From Thermanaeromonas sp. C210 (GTDB taxonomy: Bacteria > Bacillota > DSM-521 > Neomoorellales > Neomoorellaceae), in contig NZ_BLWF01000003.1 in assembly GCF_013167955.1 (NCBI RefSeq), positions 62,001 to 126,000 on the forward strand: a DNA stretch of 64,000 nucleotides, read 5' to 3'. Positions 53,562-61,953 of the stretch are shown piece after piece. Each line of letters begins with the position of its first letter. Position 1 is the first letter of the stretch. The position numbers and the translations under genes were made by a program. The notes beneath the pieces were generated by a model, which was not told the DNA's origin, ran no database searches, and saw nothing but the letters and a program-made list of their open reading frames with translations.

Positions 53562-54359
53562 GTGCGGGCCGAAGACCGGCGGAGAGAAATCATCAGGCGT
53601 TTGGATGACCAGGGAATTGTCAGGGTTAGCGAACTAAGCAGTGCCTTTGAAGTTACGGAAGAAACTATCCGCCGCGATTTAGAGCGCTTGGAAAAGGAGG
53701 GCTACTTACAGCGCACCCACGGAGGCGCCATAAAGATAGCGTCCACCCAGGAAGAAACGGCCTTCCACATTCGCAATATGCGCAACCGTTACGAAAAGCA
53801 GTTAATCGGTAGGAAGGCAGCCGAGTTGGTCCGGCCCGGAGATGTTATCGTTGTTGATGCCAGCACCACCGCCCTTCAATTCGTCAATTTTATTAAAGAC
53901 AAGAAGGATTTGGTGGTAATCACCCACGCCCTGAAGGTAGTCATGGCCTTGGTGGGCAATCCCGATATTACTGTTATATGTACAGGAGGTACGTTGCATT
54001 CCCGTACCTTTTCCTTTGTGGGCCCTCTGGTAGAGAAAGCCTTGGCGAGCTACAACATTAACAAGGCCTTTATTTCCTGCAAGGGTGTTACCCTCGAGGA
54101 AGGCATTACCGAATCTACTGAGGCGCAGGCCAGGGTAAAGGCCCAAATGGTTGAGGGTGCCAAAGAGGTAATTTTATTGGTGGATCACGATAAATTCGGT
54201 ACGGCCGCGCTGGCGACAGTGGCGCCGGTCAGGGCAGTAGATAAGTTGATTACCGATGCGGCTACGCCTGAGGAAGAGCTGGCAAAATTCCGCCGCGCCG
54301 GGATAGAAATAGTGGTAGCGGAGGGAGCCAAGGCGGCTCCCGGAGGCTGCTTGGCATAA
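53562..54359 (+). CDS. DeoR-family sugar-phosphate-sensing repressor
   Basis: This regulator has 265 residues from GTG 53562 (AAGGAGGG 7 bp before; a longer upstream frame lacks a site). The HTH is ERR-type DRRREIIRRLDDQGIVRVSELSSAFEVTEETIRRDLERLEKEG, followed by QRTHGGAI. The C-terminal sugar-phosphate-binding DeoRC domain has VIVVDASTTALQFV, VICTGGTLHSRTFSFVG and ILLVDHDKFG. It heads the transporter-isomerase-aldolase-BMC genes on the same strand and is the obvious local repressor, induced by a phosphorylated sugar such as a ketose 1-phosphate. Confidence 0.9.
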   Translation: MRAEDRRREIIRRLDDQGIVRVSELSSAFEVTEETIRRDLERLEKEGYLQRTHGGAIKIASTQEETAFHIRNMRNRYEKQLIGRKAAELVRPGDVIVVDASTTALQFVNFIKDKKDLVVITHALKVVMALVGNPDITVICTGGTLHSRTFSFVGPLVEKALASYNINKAFISCKGVTLEEGITESTEAQARVKAQMVEGAKEVILLVDHDKFGTAALATVAPVRAVDKLITDAATPEEELAKFRRAGIEIVVAEGAKAAPGGCLA

Positions 54360-54392
54360 GGATTCGGATGGTAAGGAAGGACGAAAGGCCAT

Positions 54393-55907
54393 ATGAGTGG
54401 AAAGCCCTTTTTGCAAATGAAAAACATAAGTAAAACCTTCCCGGGCGTTCGTGCATTGGACAAGGTCCAACTCGAGATTTTGCCCGGCGAAGTCCATGCC
54501 CTAGTGGGTGAAAACGGAGCTGGCAAATCCACGTTAATTAAGATTTTGTCCGGGGTCGAAAAACCCGACCCGGGAGCGGAAATTTTGATCGACGGCCATC
54601 CCGTCAATATCCGCCAACCCATTGATGCTAATCAACAAGGTATTGCTGTGATTTATCAGGATTTCAGTCTTTTTCCTAACCTTACGGTAGCGGAAAACAT
54701 AAGCTTTGGCAAGGAAATTAGCCAGGGCCGACGTCTGGTCAACTGGAATGAGATCAGAGACACGGCCAGGAAGACCCTGAAAGAATTAGGGATTGAGTTA
54801 GATCTTCATATGCCCCTGGAAAGATTGCCGGTGGCCAAACAACAGCTGGTGGCCATTGCCCGCGCCCTTGCCTTTAAGGCTAGGCTGATAATTATGGATG
54901 AACCGACTTCCTCTCTATCCCGGGGTGAAGTCGAGAACCTTTTTAAGATCATCCATGCCCTGACGGAGAAGGGAATTGCCATCCTTTTCGTCAGCCACAG
55001 GCTCCAGGAGTTATTCACCATTGCCGAACGGTTTACAGTTTTACGGGATGGGAAGTACATCGGTACGTACCCGAAGGAAGAATTAGACGAGGAGAAGCTG
55101 ATTTCTTTAATGGTAGGGCGGAAGGTAGAATTCGTCAAGCAGTCCGGCTCCTCCCGCGGGCCGGTCTTGCTGGAGGTTAAATCTATAACTAAGAAGGGCC
55201 ACTTTAAAGACATTTCCTTTACCCTGCACCGGGGCGAGATCCTGGGCCTTACCGGCTTGGTGGGTGCCGGCCGGACGGAGGTGGCCCAGGCGTTATTCGG
55301 TCTCAATGTACCGGAAAGCGGTGAAATTATCCTGGAGGGCGTTAAAGTAAATATACGCTCTCCGGAAGAAGCAATGGGCCTGGGCATCGCTTATATACCC
55401 GAAGGCAGGCAGCGTGAGGGCTTGATTTTGAGGCAACCGGTGGCCCAGAATATATCCCTCACTATGCTTAAGAAACTGCGTACTAAGTTTGGCCTGCTGA
55501 ATACCGAGCGTGAACGGCATGTGGTAGAGGAATATATGGAAGCCCTGGACATAAGGCCGCGTCTGCCCCACATGCTGGCCATGCAGCTTTCGGGGGGCAA
55601 CCAGCAGAAGGTGGTGCTAGCCAAATGGCTGGCCACTCGACCCAAAGTACTGATCATTGACGAACCTACCAACGGCATAGACGTCGGGGCTAAGGCCGAG
55701 ATTCACAAACTCCTTAAAGGGCTGGCCCGGGAAGGCATGGGTATTATCATGATCTCCTCGGAGCTCCCGGAAATTCTGGCCGTTAGCGACCGGATTTTGG
55801 TGATGCGGCGGGGACGCCTGGTGGGCGAGTTCACGGCGGAAGAAGCAACCCAGGAGAAAATTATGAACAGAGCCTTCATGGGGGCTCCCGGCAGGGCCAC
55901 GGCCTAA
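54393..55907 (+). CDS. Sugar ABC importer, fused ATPase (RbsA/RhaT type)
   Basis: This CUT2-class ATPase of 504 residues has two nucleotide-binding halves. The first has Walker A GENGAGKST, Walker B LIIMDEPTSSLS and its signature replaced by LPVAKQQL. The second has the degenerate P-loop GLVGAGRTEVAQ, signature LSGGNQQKV and Walker B VLIIDEPTNGID. This asymmetry is normal for RbsA-like proteins. It energises the two permeases and binding protein that follow. Family members import ribose, rhamnose, autoinducer-2 or similar sugars; the operon context favours a deoxysugar. Confidence 0.93.
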   Translation: MSGKPFLQMKNISKTFPGVRALDKVQLEILPGEVHALVGENGAGKSTLIKILSGVEKPDPGAEILIDGHPVNIRQPIDANQQGIAVIYQDFSLFPNLTVAENISFGKEISQGRRLVNWNEIRDTARKTLKELGIELDLHMPLERLPVAKQQLVAIARALAFKARLIIMDEPTSSLSRGEVENLFKIIHALTEKGIAILFVSHRLQELFTIAERFTVLRDGKYIGTYPKEELDEEKLISLMVGRKVEFVKQSGSSRGPVLLEVKSITKKGHFKDISFTLHRGEILGLTGLVGAGRTEVAQALFGLNVPESGEIILEGVKVNIRSPEEAMGLGIAYIPEGRQREGLILRQPVAQNISLTMLKKLRTKFGLLNTERERHVVEEYMEALDIRPRLPHMLAMQLSGGNQQKVVLAKWLATRPKVLIIDEPTNGIDVGAKAEIHKLLKGLAREGMGIIMISSELPEILAVSDRILVMRRGRLVGEFTAEEATQEKIMNRAFMGAPGRATA

Positions 55908-55933
55908 GGGTTGGTAGAAGGATAGGGGTTGAA

Positions 55934-56935
55934 ATGATGAGACAATTGACCAAATCTAAGGAGCTATGGATATTTATAATATTAATCGTTTTGTCGGCGT
56001 TAATCAGCGCCCGGAGCACCGTCTTTCTAAGACCTGATAACCTAATCGATTTACTTAAAAATAATGCTGTCCTGGGGATTATGGCCCTGGGCATGACCTT
56101 GGTAATCATAACGGGAGGCATAGACGTATCCGTAGGTGCGGTAGTGGCAGTCCTCACGGTGATCATAGGGGAATTCATGGTGAACGTGGGAGGAAACCTT
56201 CCCCTGGTTTTTCTCCTGGCCATTGGCAGCGGTGTCCTCCTGGGGCTTGTCAATGGTATCCTAATCGCCCTGGCTAATATACCGCCTATTGTAGTCACCT
56301 TGGGCACTATGAGCATTATAAACGGCCTGATGCTCTACTACACCAATGGCTCCTGGATTAGCGATTTGCCCTCATGGTTCATAGATTTTGGGAAGCTCAC
56401 CCTTTTTAAATTCACCGATGCCGGCGGGAATACGGTGGGGATACCGATTCAAATCCTCATCTTTCTGGCCATGGTCCTCTTGACCTGGGCGCTACTGAAA
56501 TACACCCTCATGGGCAGGGCGGTGTATGCCGTAGGAGGCAATCCTGTTTCGGCCCGGCGAGTCGGCATAAATATAGGCCGCACTTTAATATTCGTGTATG
56601 CTTACATGGGTTTCCTCGCCGGAGTGGCGGCTATCACCCACACCTCCATCATGCGCCAGGTAGACCCCAATGCCTTCTTAGGCTTTGAGCTTCAAGTGAT
56701 TGCCGCCGTAGTTCTGGGTGGGGCCAGCCTGACGGGGGGTACAGGTTCTATAATCGGCACGGTCTTAGGCGTGCTGTTCATGGCAGTCCTTAACAACGGT
56801 TTGATTCTCACCCACATCCCGACTTTCTGGCAGAAGATAATCGTAGGCCTGATTATTATTCTGGCCGTTAGCTTCGACGTGATTCAGAGGAAACGAACAG
56901 AGAAGAGTTTGCCCAAGATAGATGTTGAAAATTAA
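55934..56935 (+). CDS. Sugar ABC importer permease 1 (RbsC type)
   Basis: This membrane permease of 333 residues with about ten helices belongs to the BPD_transp_2 family. Typical parts are [44 protein letters not shown], and the cytoplasmic coupling region [19 protein letters not shown]. It starts 26 bp after the ATPase gene. A second, different permease follows after 5 bp. The use of two permeases resembles LsrC/LsrD and the rhamnose system RhaP/RhaQ rather than ribose transport. Confidence 0.92.
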   Translation: MMRQLTKSKELWIFIILIVLSALISARSTVFLRPDNLIDLLKNNAVLGIMALGMTLVIITGGIDVSVGAVVAVLTVIIGEFMVNVGGNLPLVFLLAIGSGVLLGLVNGILIALANIPPIVVTLGTMSIINGLMLYYTNGSWISDLPSWFIDFGKLTLFKFTDAGGNTVGIPIQILIFLAMVLLTWALLKYTLMGRAVYAVGGNPVSARRVGINIGRTLIFVYAYMGFLAGVAAITHTSIMRQVDPNAFLGFELQVIAAVVLGGASLTGGTGSIIGTVLGVLFMAVLNNGLILTHIPTFWQKIIVGLIIILAVSFDVIQRKRTEKSLPKIDVEN

Positions 56936-56940
56936 AGAGG

Positions 56941-57960
56941 GTGGAAGCTTTGTCCAAAACGAGTAAAGAAATGATACTCTTATACGTCTTTGTAGGCCTC
57001 TTCGCCTTAATGTCGGTGATTTCTCCGGACAAGTTCTTGAGCTCCGGGAACCTCCAATCTATGGCCACCCAGCTCCCTGAATTGGGCTTAATATCCCTCG
57101 GGATGATGGTTGTTATCCTAACGGGTGGAATCGATCTTTCGATTACCTATACGGCGGCCCTATCCGGTATAGCCGGGGCCCTGGTGCTGTCGGCCGGCTA
57201 CGGCGGCGAATTGGAGGGTGCGGCCGTAGGGTTTCTGATCATCAAGGCCCTCCTGGCCGTCCTGGTTACGGCCGCCTTGTGCGGCTCTTTAAACGGCTTT
57301 CTAGTGTCTTATGTAGGAGTATCGCCTATCCTTGTTACCCTCGGAACCATGACCCTTTTTGAAGGCGTGAGCCTGTGGCTGACCAAGGGCGGCGCCGTAT
57401 CGGGGTTCCCCGAAGGATTTCAGTGGATTGGCAACGGCTATGTGGGATTCATCCCGGTTCCCATTTTGATATTCATCATTTTTGCCGTACTCACGGGCAT
57501 CCTTTTGGAGCGCACGGCATGGGGCAGAAGCGTTTACATGTTCGGCTGCAACCCCGTGGCCACTTACTTCTCGGGGGTCAATACGAGAAAAACAGTAATG
57601 TTAGTTTACCTGTATGCTGCCCTGCTGGCCGCCACCGCGGCGATTATTATGATTTCCCGCTACAATTCGGCCAAGGTTGATTACGGTTCCTCCTACTTGC
57701 TACAGAGCGTGGCCATTGTAGTGTTAGGCGGTACGGATATTGCGGGTGGTTACGGAAAGGTAATCGGAACGGTAATAGCCGTGGGCATCGTTCAGGTCCT
57801 GTCGAGCGGCTTAAACCTGATTGGGATAAACAGATTTATAGTTGACGTTACCATGGGTGCGCTGTTAATCGGTGTACTGTTGTTAAATTACTTCATCGGC
57901 AAGAGCAAACAGGGAAGGGGGGTAAGAAAGGACGCCGGGAAAGTGAGCACCACCGTCTAA
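56941..57960 (+). CDS. Sugar ABC importer permease 2 (RbsC type)
   Basis: This second permease has 339 residues and forms the heterodimer partner. LGMMVVILTGGIDLSITYTAALSG, YVGVSPILVTLGTMTLFEGVSLWL and FGCNPVATYFSGVNTRKTVMLV are family features. It may start at GTG 56941 or TTG 56950; the ribosome site AAAGAGGG suits the second better. The product has diverged well from permease 1, so this is an established heterodimer, not a fresh duplication. Confidence 0.91.
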   Translation: MEALSKTSKEMILLYVFVGLFALMSVISPDKFLSSGNLQSMATQLPELGLISLGMMVVILTGGIDLSITYTAALSGIAGALVLSAGYGGELEGAAVGFLIIKALLAVLVTAALCGSLNGFLVSYVGVSPILVTLGTMTLFEGVSLWLTKGGAVSGFPEGFQWIGNGYVGFIPVPILIFIIFAVLTGILLERTAWGRSVYMFGCNPVATYFSGVNTRKTVMLVYLYAALLAATAAIIMISRYNSAKVDYGSSYLLQSVAIVVLGGTDIAGGYGKVIGTVIAVGIVQVLSSGLNLIGINRFIVDVTMGALLIGVLLLNYFIGKSKQGRGVRKDAGKVSTTV

Positions 57961-58078
57961 AAATGGAGGGGAGTCCCCAGCGCCTTGGAGGAGGTGATGT
58001 GGCAGAGACGAAGTGTTGGAAGGGATTTGCTCAAGTTTCCTTAATTATCTTTGCCAGGCAAAAAGGAGGTTGGTGGAG

Positions 58079-59119
58079 ATGAAGCGAATTTTGATGGTTC
58101 TGGTATCCGCCCTGTTGATAGTCTCCCTTTTGGCGGGCTGCGGTAGCGGCGGCTCGGGTGCCCAGTCCCAGCAGCAGGGGGACCAGCAAGGTGCCTCGGG
58201 AGATGGAAAATACCGGATAGTCGTTATGCCCAAACTGGTGGGTATCCCCTACTTTAACGCCTCCGAAGAAGGGGCCAAGAAGGCTGGCCAGGACCTGGGT
58301 GTGGAAGTGATCTACACCGGTCCCACCAAAGCGGACGCGGCCGAGCAGGTGAAAATGATTGAGGATTTGATCAACCAAGGGGTAGACGCCATTGCCGTGG
58401 CGCCCAACGACCCGGCGGCTTTAACCCCGGTTCTAAAGAAGGCTAAAGAAAAGGGTATTTTAGTGGTGGACTGGGATACACCGGCCGACAAATCGGTAGT
58501 CGACCTGTCCATCCACCAGATCGACGATAAGGAGTACGGGGAGCATATTTGGGATCTCCTGGTTCAGAGCATGGGGACCGATGATGCCGAGTACGCCATT
58601 ATAACGGGCGGCCTTGCGGCGGCCAATCTAAATACGTGGATTAATTACGGGTTAGAGTATGCCAAGACTAAATACCCCAACCTGAAACTGGTCACCGATA
58701 AAATTCCCTCCGACGAAAAACAGCAGGTCGCCTACCAGAAGGCTCTGGAGTTAATTAAGGCCTATCCCAACCTGAAGGGTATAATCGGCATCAGCACACC
58801 GGCTCCTATTGGTGCCGCCCAGGCAGTTCAGGAGAAGGGCTTACAGGGTAAGATCAGTGTCGTGGGAACCGCCCTGCCCAACGATTCTAAGGCCTACTTA
58901 AAGGATGGTTCCCTGGATGTAGCTACTTTGTGGGATCCCGCCAAACTGGGCTACCTGACGGTTGCGCTGATTAAGGATATGTTGGAAGGCAAGAAGCCGG
59001 TGGACGGCCAGGAAGTGCCCAATGTAGGCAAGATTGAAGTTAAGCCCGATGGAAAGACGGTTATCATGGGACCACCGACCGATTTCACCAAGGACAATGT
59101 CGACCAGTTTAACTTCTAG
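58079..59119 (+). CDS. Sugar-binding lipoprotein (RhaS/LsrB-like)
   Basis: This extracytoplasmic substrate-binding protein of the importer has 346 residues from ATG 58079 (AAAAAGGAGG upstream). The lipobox is SLLAGCGSG, followed by a Gln/Gly-rich linker. The periplasmic-binding-protein-1 fold shows IVVMPKLVGIPYFNASEEGAKKAG, VIYTGPTKADAAEQVKMIEDL, GVDAIAVAPNDPAALTPVL and VVDWDTPADKS. YTGPT and the DxD/WD residues are shared with rhamnose-binding RhaS and autoinducer-2-binding LsrB. The isomerase and aldolase downstream make a deoxyhexose the likelier ligand. Confidence 0.9.
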   Translation: MKRILMVLVSALLIVSLLAGCGSGGSGAQSQQQGDQQGASGDGKYRIVVMPKLVGIPYFNASEEGAKKAGQDLGVEVIYTGPTKADAAEQVKMIEDLINQGVDAIAVAPNDPAALTPVLKKAKEKGILVVDWDTPADKSVVDLSIHQIDDKEYGEHIWDLLVQSMGTDDAEYAIITGGLAAANLNTWINYGLEYAKTKYPNLKLVTDKIPSDEKQQVAYQKALELIKAYPNLKGIIGISTPAPIGAAQAVQEKGLQGKISVVGTALPNDSKAYLKDGSLDVATLWDPAKLGYLTVALIKDMLEGKKPVDGQEVPNVGKIEVKPDGKTVIMGPPTDFTKDNVDQFNF

Positions 59120-59126
59120 CCTTTCG

Positions 59127-59157
59127 GGGGAGGGGGCGTTCCCGCCCTCTCCCCAGA
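59127..59157 (+). terminator. Hairpin after the binding-protein gene
   Basis: GGGGAGGGGGCG (59127-59138) pairs with CGCCCTCTCCCC (59143-59154), loop TTCC, then AGATTT. It is probably a partial terminator giving more transporter than enzyme transcript. Confidence 0.6.
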
Positions 59158-59187
59158 TTTAAATCTCAACCAGCAGGTGAGGTAAAA

Positions 59188-60165
59188 ATGCCTATTCGGT
59201 TTTCCGCCGGCGTGTGGGCCTTTGACGGATGCGGCGACCGCTTCATGCTAAAGGGCTACCGGGACGGCAAACCCGTGGCGGACCGGATCAAAGAGGCGGC
59301 GGGCATTCCCGGATTGAGCGGAGTGGAGCTGAACTATCCGGGCGACGTGACGGATGGCAACCTGGATGAAGTTGAAGAAGCCCTGAAGGAGAACGGCCTG
59401 CAGGCATCCATTATAGGTGTGGACCACACCGGCCAGCGCAAGTGGCAGTACGGCAGCCTTGCGGCACCCGACGACGGCATTCGCAGGGAGGCTGTCGACC
59501 TGGCCCGGCGGGCTATGGATATTGCCGCCAGGCTGGGGGCCGGTCAAATCAATATCTGGCTGGGGCAGGATGGGTTTGATTACTGCTTCCAGGTGGATTA
59601 CCCAAAGGCCTGGGGATGGTTGGTAGAAAGCCTGGGGGAAATAGCCGGATACCGGGGGGATGTCCGGGTTTGTGTGGAGTATAAGCCCAAGGAACCGCGG
59701 ACGCACTCCTATATAAACAGTGCGGCTAAAGCCCTTTTACTGGTTCAGGAGGTAGGACGGGACAACATCGGCGTCACCATAGACGTGGGACATTCCCTCA
59801 ATGCTGGGGAAAATGTGGCGGAAGCCCTGTGCTTGCTTGCGTCCCACGGCAAGATGTTTCACTTCCACTTTAACGACAACTACCGCAGCTGGGACGACGA
59901 CCTGCTGGTCGGGTCCGTCCACCTCATGGAATATATTGAGCTTGTTTATTGGCTCCAAAAGGTAGGCTATGACGGTTGGTATTCCCTGGATGTCTTTCCT
60001 TACCGGGAGGATCCCGTTAAGGTTTGCCGGGAGAGCATTGCGACCTTACAGGGTATTATCGGCCTGGTGAACCGGATGGGGGTCTCCAAACTCGACGACT
60101 TAATCGCCAAGGGCGATGTCATAAATACCCTGGCTTTTATCCGGCAGCACATTTTAACCGGTTAG
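59188..60165 (+). CDS. TIM-barrel sugar isomerase (rhamnose/xylose-isomerase-like)
   Basis: This metal-dependent sugar isomerase or epimerase has 325 residues. The metal ligands of the AP-endonuclease-2/xylose-isomerase fold are visible in CVEYKPKEPRTHSY, VTIDVGHSLNAG, FHFHFNDNYRSWDDD and YSLDVFPYRED. It begins RFSAGVWAFDGCGDRFMLKGYRDG, as do L-rhamnose-isomerase-like members without the long bacterial RhaA extension. Next to a class II aldolase, conversion of an aldose such as L-rhamnose or L-fucose to the ketose is expected. A kinase is still needed and is not in the window. Confidence 0.8.
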   Translation: MPIRFSAGVWAFDGCGDRFMLKGYRDGKPVADRIKEAAGIPGLSGVELNYPGDVTDGNLDEVEEALKENGLQASIIGVDHTGQRKWQYGSLAAPDDGIRREAVDLARRAMDIAARLGAGQINIWLGQDGFDYCFQVDYPKAWGWLVESLGEIAGYRGDVRVCVEYKPKEPRTHSYINSAAKALLLVQEVGRDNIGVTIDVGHSLNAGENVAEALCLLASHGKMFHFHFNDNYRSWDDDLLVGSVHLMEYIELVYWLQKVGYDGWYSLDVFPYREDPVKVCRESIATLQGIIGLVNRMGVSKLDDLIAKGDVINTLAFIRQHILTG

Positions 60166-60198
60166 AAAGGGTTCGGGATAAAGAGGGGAGTCCTTGTT

Positions 60199-60993
60199 GT
60201 GGCTTCGGAGTATCAAATCAGGCAGGATATTTGTGAAGTAGGCCGGCGTATCTACGCCAAAGGATTTGTGGCCTCCAACGACGGCAACATCAGCGTACGC
60301 ATAGGAGATAATGAGGTTTTGACCACCCCTACGGGGGTGAGCAAAGGATTTATGACGCCCGACATGATCGTCAAGGTCGACCTGGAGGGGCGAAAAATCG
60401 CTGGCAACCTCAAACCCTCTTCAGAGATAAAAATGCATCTGGAGGTATACCGGCACCGCCCCGACGTGCGGGCGGTAGTTCACGCGCATCCTCCCGTGGC
60501 CACGGCCTTTGCCGTGGCAGGTATTCCCCTTGATAAGCCGGTGCTTCCGGAAATCATCATAACCCTGGGGGCAGTTCCCATCGCCCGATACGGCACGCCA
60601 TCGACGGAAGAATTGCCCCAGGCGATCAGGGAGTACCTGGATAAGTACGATGCTGTCCTGCTGGAAAACCACGGCGCCCTTACCATGGGTACTGACGTCT
60701 ACAACGCCTTTTACAAAATGGAATCTATCGAGCACTTCGCGAAGATAAGCCTGGCAGCACGGCAGCTGGGTGGGGAGCGCGTACTCCCCTGTGAGGAAGT
60801 CGAGAAGCTGCTCCAGATCAGGGAAAAGCTCGGTGTTAGCGGGCGCCATCCCGGCTGTTCGGGGTGTGGTGCCTGTGCTGTAGCTTCCGCGGGGCAGGAC
60901 CGGCAATTGGAGGTTAAAGACTCCGAACTCCAGGAGATTATCGCGGCGGTTACCCGCCGGGTCCTGGCCTCTTTGGGAGAAGGACAAAAGTAA
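60199..60993 (+). CDS. Class II aldolase with BMC targeting tail
   Basis: This zinc-dependent fuculose/rhamnulose 1-phosphate-type aldolase has 264 residues and a GTG start. ASNDGNISVRIG, the acid residue in KPSSEIKMHLEVY, and zinc histidines in VVHAHPPVATAFA and LLENHGALTMG identify the AraD/FucA family. It yields dihydroxyacetone phosphate and lactaldehyde. After about residue 212 comes a linker with CSGCGAC and a short amphipathic helix SELQEIIAAVTRRVLASLGE. This is an encapsulation peptide, so the enzyme should lie in the microcompartment. The three-cysteine CSGCGAC group is unusual for the family. Confidence 0.9.
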   Translation: MASEYQIRQDICEVGRRIYAKGFVASNDGNISVRIGDNEVLTTPTGVSKGFMTPDMIVKVDLEGRKIAGNLKPSSEIKMHLEVYRHRPDVRAVVHAHPPVATAFAVAGIPLDKPVLPEIIITLGAVPIARYGTPSTEELPQAIREYLDKYDAVLLENHGALTMGTDVYNAFYKMESIEHFAKISLAARQLGGERVLPCEEVEKLLQIREKLGVSGRHPGCSGCGACAVASAGQDRQLEVKDSELQEIIAAVTRRVLASLGEGQK

Positions 60994-61031
60994 AGGACAA
61001 AAGTAGAGGAAGGGTAAGGTAGTCGGCAAAA

Positions 61032-61307
61032 ATGCGGAATCAGGCACTCGGTATCATAGAGGTTCGCGGCCTGGCGGCTGCGGTGGCCGCTGCCGATACC
61101 GCTGCGAAGACGGCGGCCGTAACCATCCTCGGGTACGAACCCACCAAGGGCAGCGGGCTGGTGGTTCTAACAATCAGCGGCGAGGTCAGCGCCGTGGAGA
61201 CGGCCCTTGAAGCTGCCAGGGAGCAGGCCGCCAAGGTCAGCACCGTTTTTGCCAGTCGGATCATTGCCAAGCCGCATGACGATTTGGGACGGTATTGCGG
61301 CCTTTAG
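61032..61307 (+). CDS. BMC-H shell protein 1
   Basis: This single-BMC-domain hexameric shell protein of the PduA class has 91 residues. The core [45 protein letters not shown] and [11 protein letters not shown] is complete. It differs clearly from the two following BMC-H proteins (PTKGSG instead of KIGSG), so it may line a different facet or pore. It lies 38 bp after the aldolase gene. Confidence 0.92.
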   Translation: MRNQALGIIEVRGLAAAVAAADTAAKTAAVTILGYEPTKGSGLVVLTISGEVSAVETALEAAREQAAKVSTVFASRIIAKPHDDLGRYCGL

Positions 61308-61368
61308 GCCGAATACGGCCTATTACACCCAAGGGAATAATGAAGAGGCTCAAGGAGGAAACCCGTCT

Positions 61369-61665
61369 ATGAGCGCTTTAGGCCTTATCGAAACTAAGGG
61401 TTTGGTGGCGGCCATAGAGGCGGCCGATGCTATGCTTAAGGCCGCCGGTGTGGAGCTGGTGGGCATGGAAAAGATCGGTTCGGGCCTGGTCACCGTTATG
61501 GTGTCCGGTGAGGTGGGTGCGGTCAAGGCTGCCACCGAGGCTGGCGGCGCAGCTGCCGCGCGGCTGGGGGAAGTCATCGCCGTCCACGTCATCCCGCGTC
61601 CCCACAGCGACGTGGCGCGCATACTGCCCGGGGAAAAGTCCCCTTCGGCCAAGGGGGTAGATTAG
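61369..61665 (+). CDS. BMC-H shell protein 2
   Basis: The product has 98 residues from ATG 61369, which is preceded by AAGGAGG; upstream in-frame codons have no site. The BMC domain is [41 protein letters not shown] and [15 protein letters not shown], with a short basic tail SPSAKGVD. The pore loop KIGSG is the PduA/EutM standard. It is nearly identical to the next gene, from which one base separates it. Confidence 0.93.
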   Translation: MSALGLIETKGLVAAIEAADAMLKAAGVELVGMEKIGSGLVTVMVSGEVGAVKAATEAGGAAAARLGEVIAVHVIPRPHSDVARILPGEKSPSAKGVD

Positions 61666-61666
61666 G

Positions 61667-61939
61667 GTGGGGGGCGGAGCTTTAGGGCTCATCGAGACTA
61701 AGGGTTTGGTTGCGGCTATAGGGGCGGCGGATGCCATGCTGAAGGCCGCTGGTGTGGAGTTGATAGGCATGGAAAAGATAGGGTCCGGCCTCGTCACCGT
61801 GATGATCAGCGGTGACGTGGGCGCCGTTAAGGCCGCCACGGAGGCCGGGGCCGCCGCTGCCGGTAAACTCGGCGAGATAGTAGCCGTGCACGTGATCCCG
61901 CGTCCCCATAACGACCTGCAAAAGATTTTACCGGCTTAA
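61667..61939 (+). CDS. BMC-H shell protein 3
   Basis: The product has 90 residues with GTG start one base behind the previous stop. [41 protein letters not shown] and [16 protein letters not shown] show that it is a tandem duplicate of shell protein 2, with most differences being conservative. The N-terminus (GGGALGL) is shorter and the C-terminal tail is missing. The three shell genes give hexamers for the facets; a pentamer (BMC-P) gene must lie downstream of the window. Confidence 0.93.
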   Translation: MGGGALGLIETKGLVAAIGAADAMLKAAGVELIGMEKIGSGLVTVMISGDVGAVKAATEAGAAAAGKLGEIVAVHVIPRPHNDLQKILPA

Positions 61940-61953
61940 AGCGGTGAAGGGAA

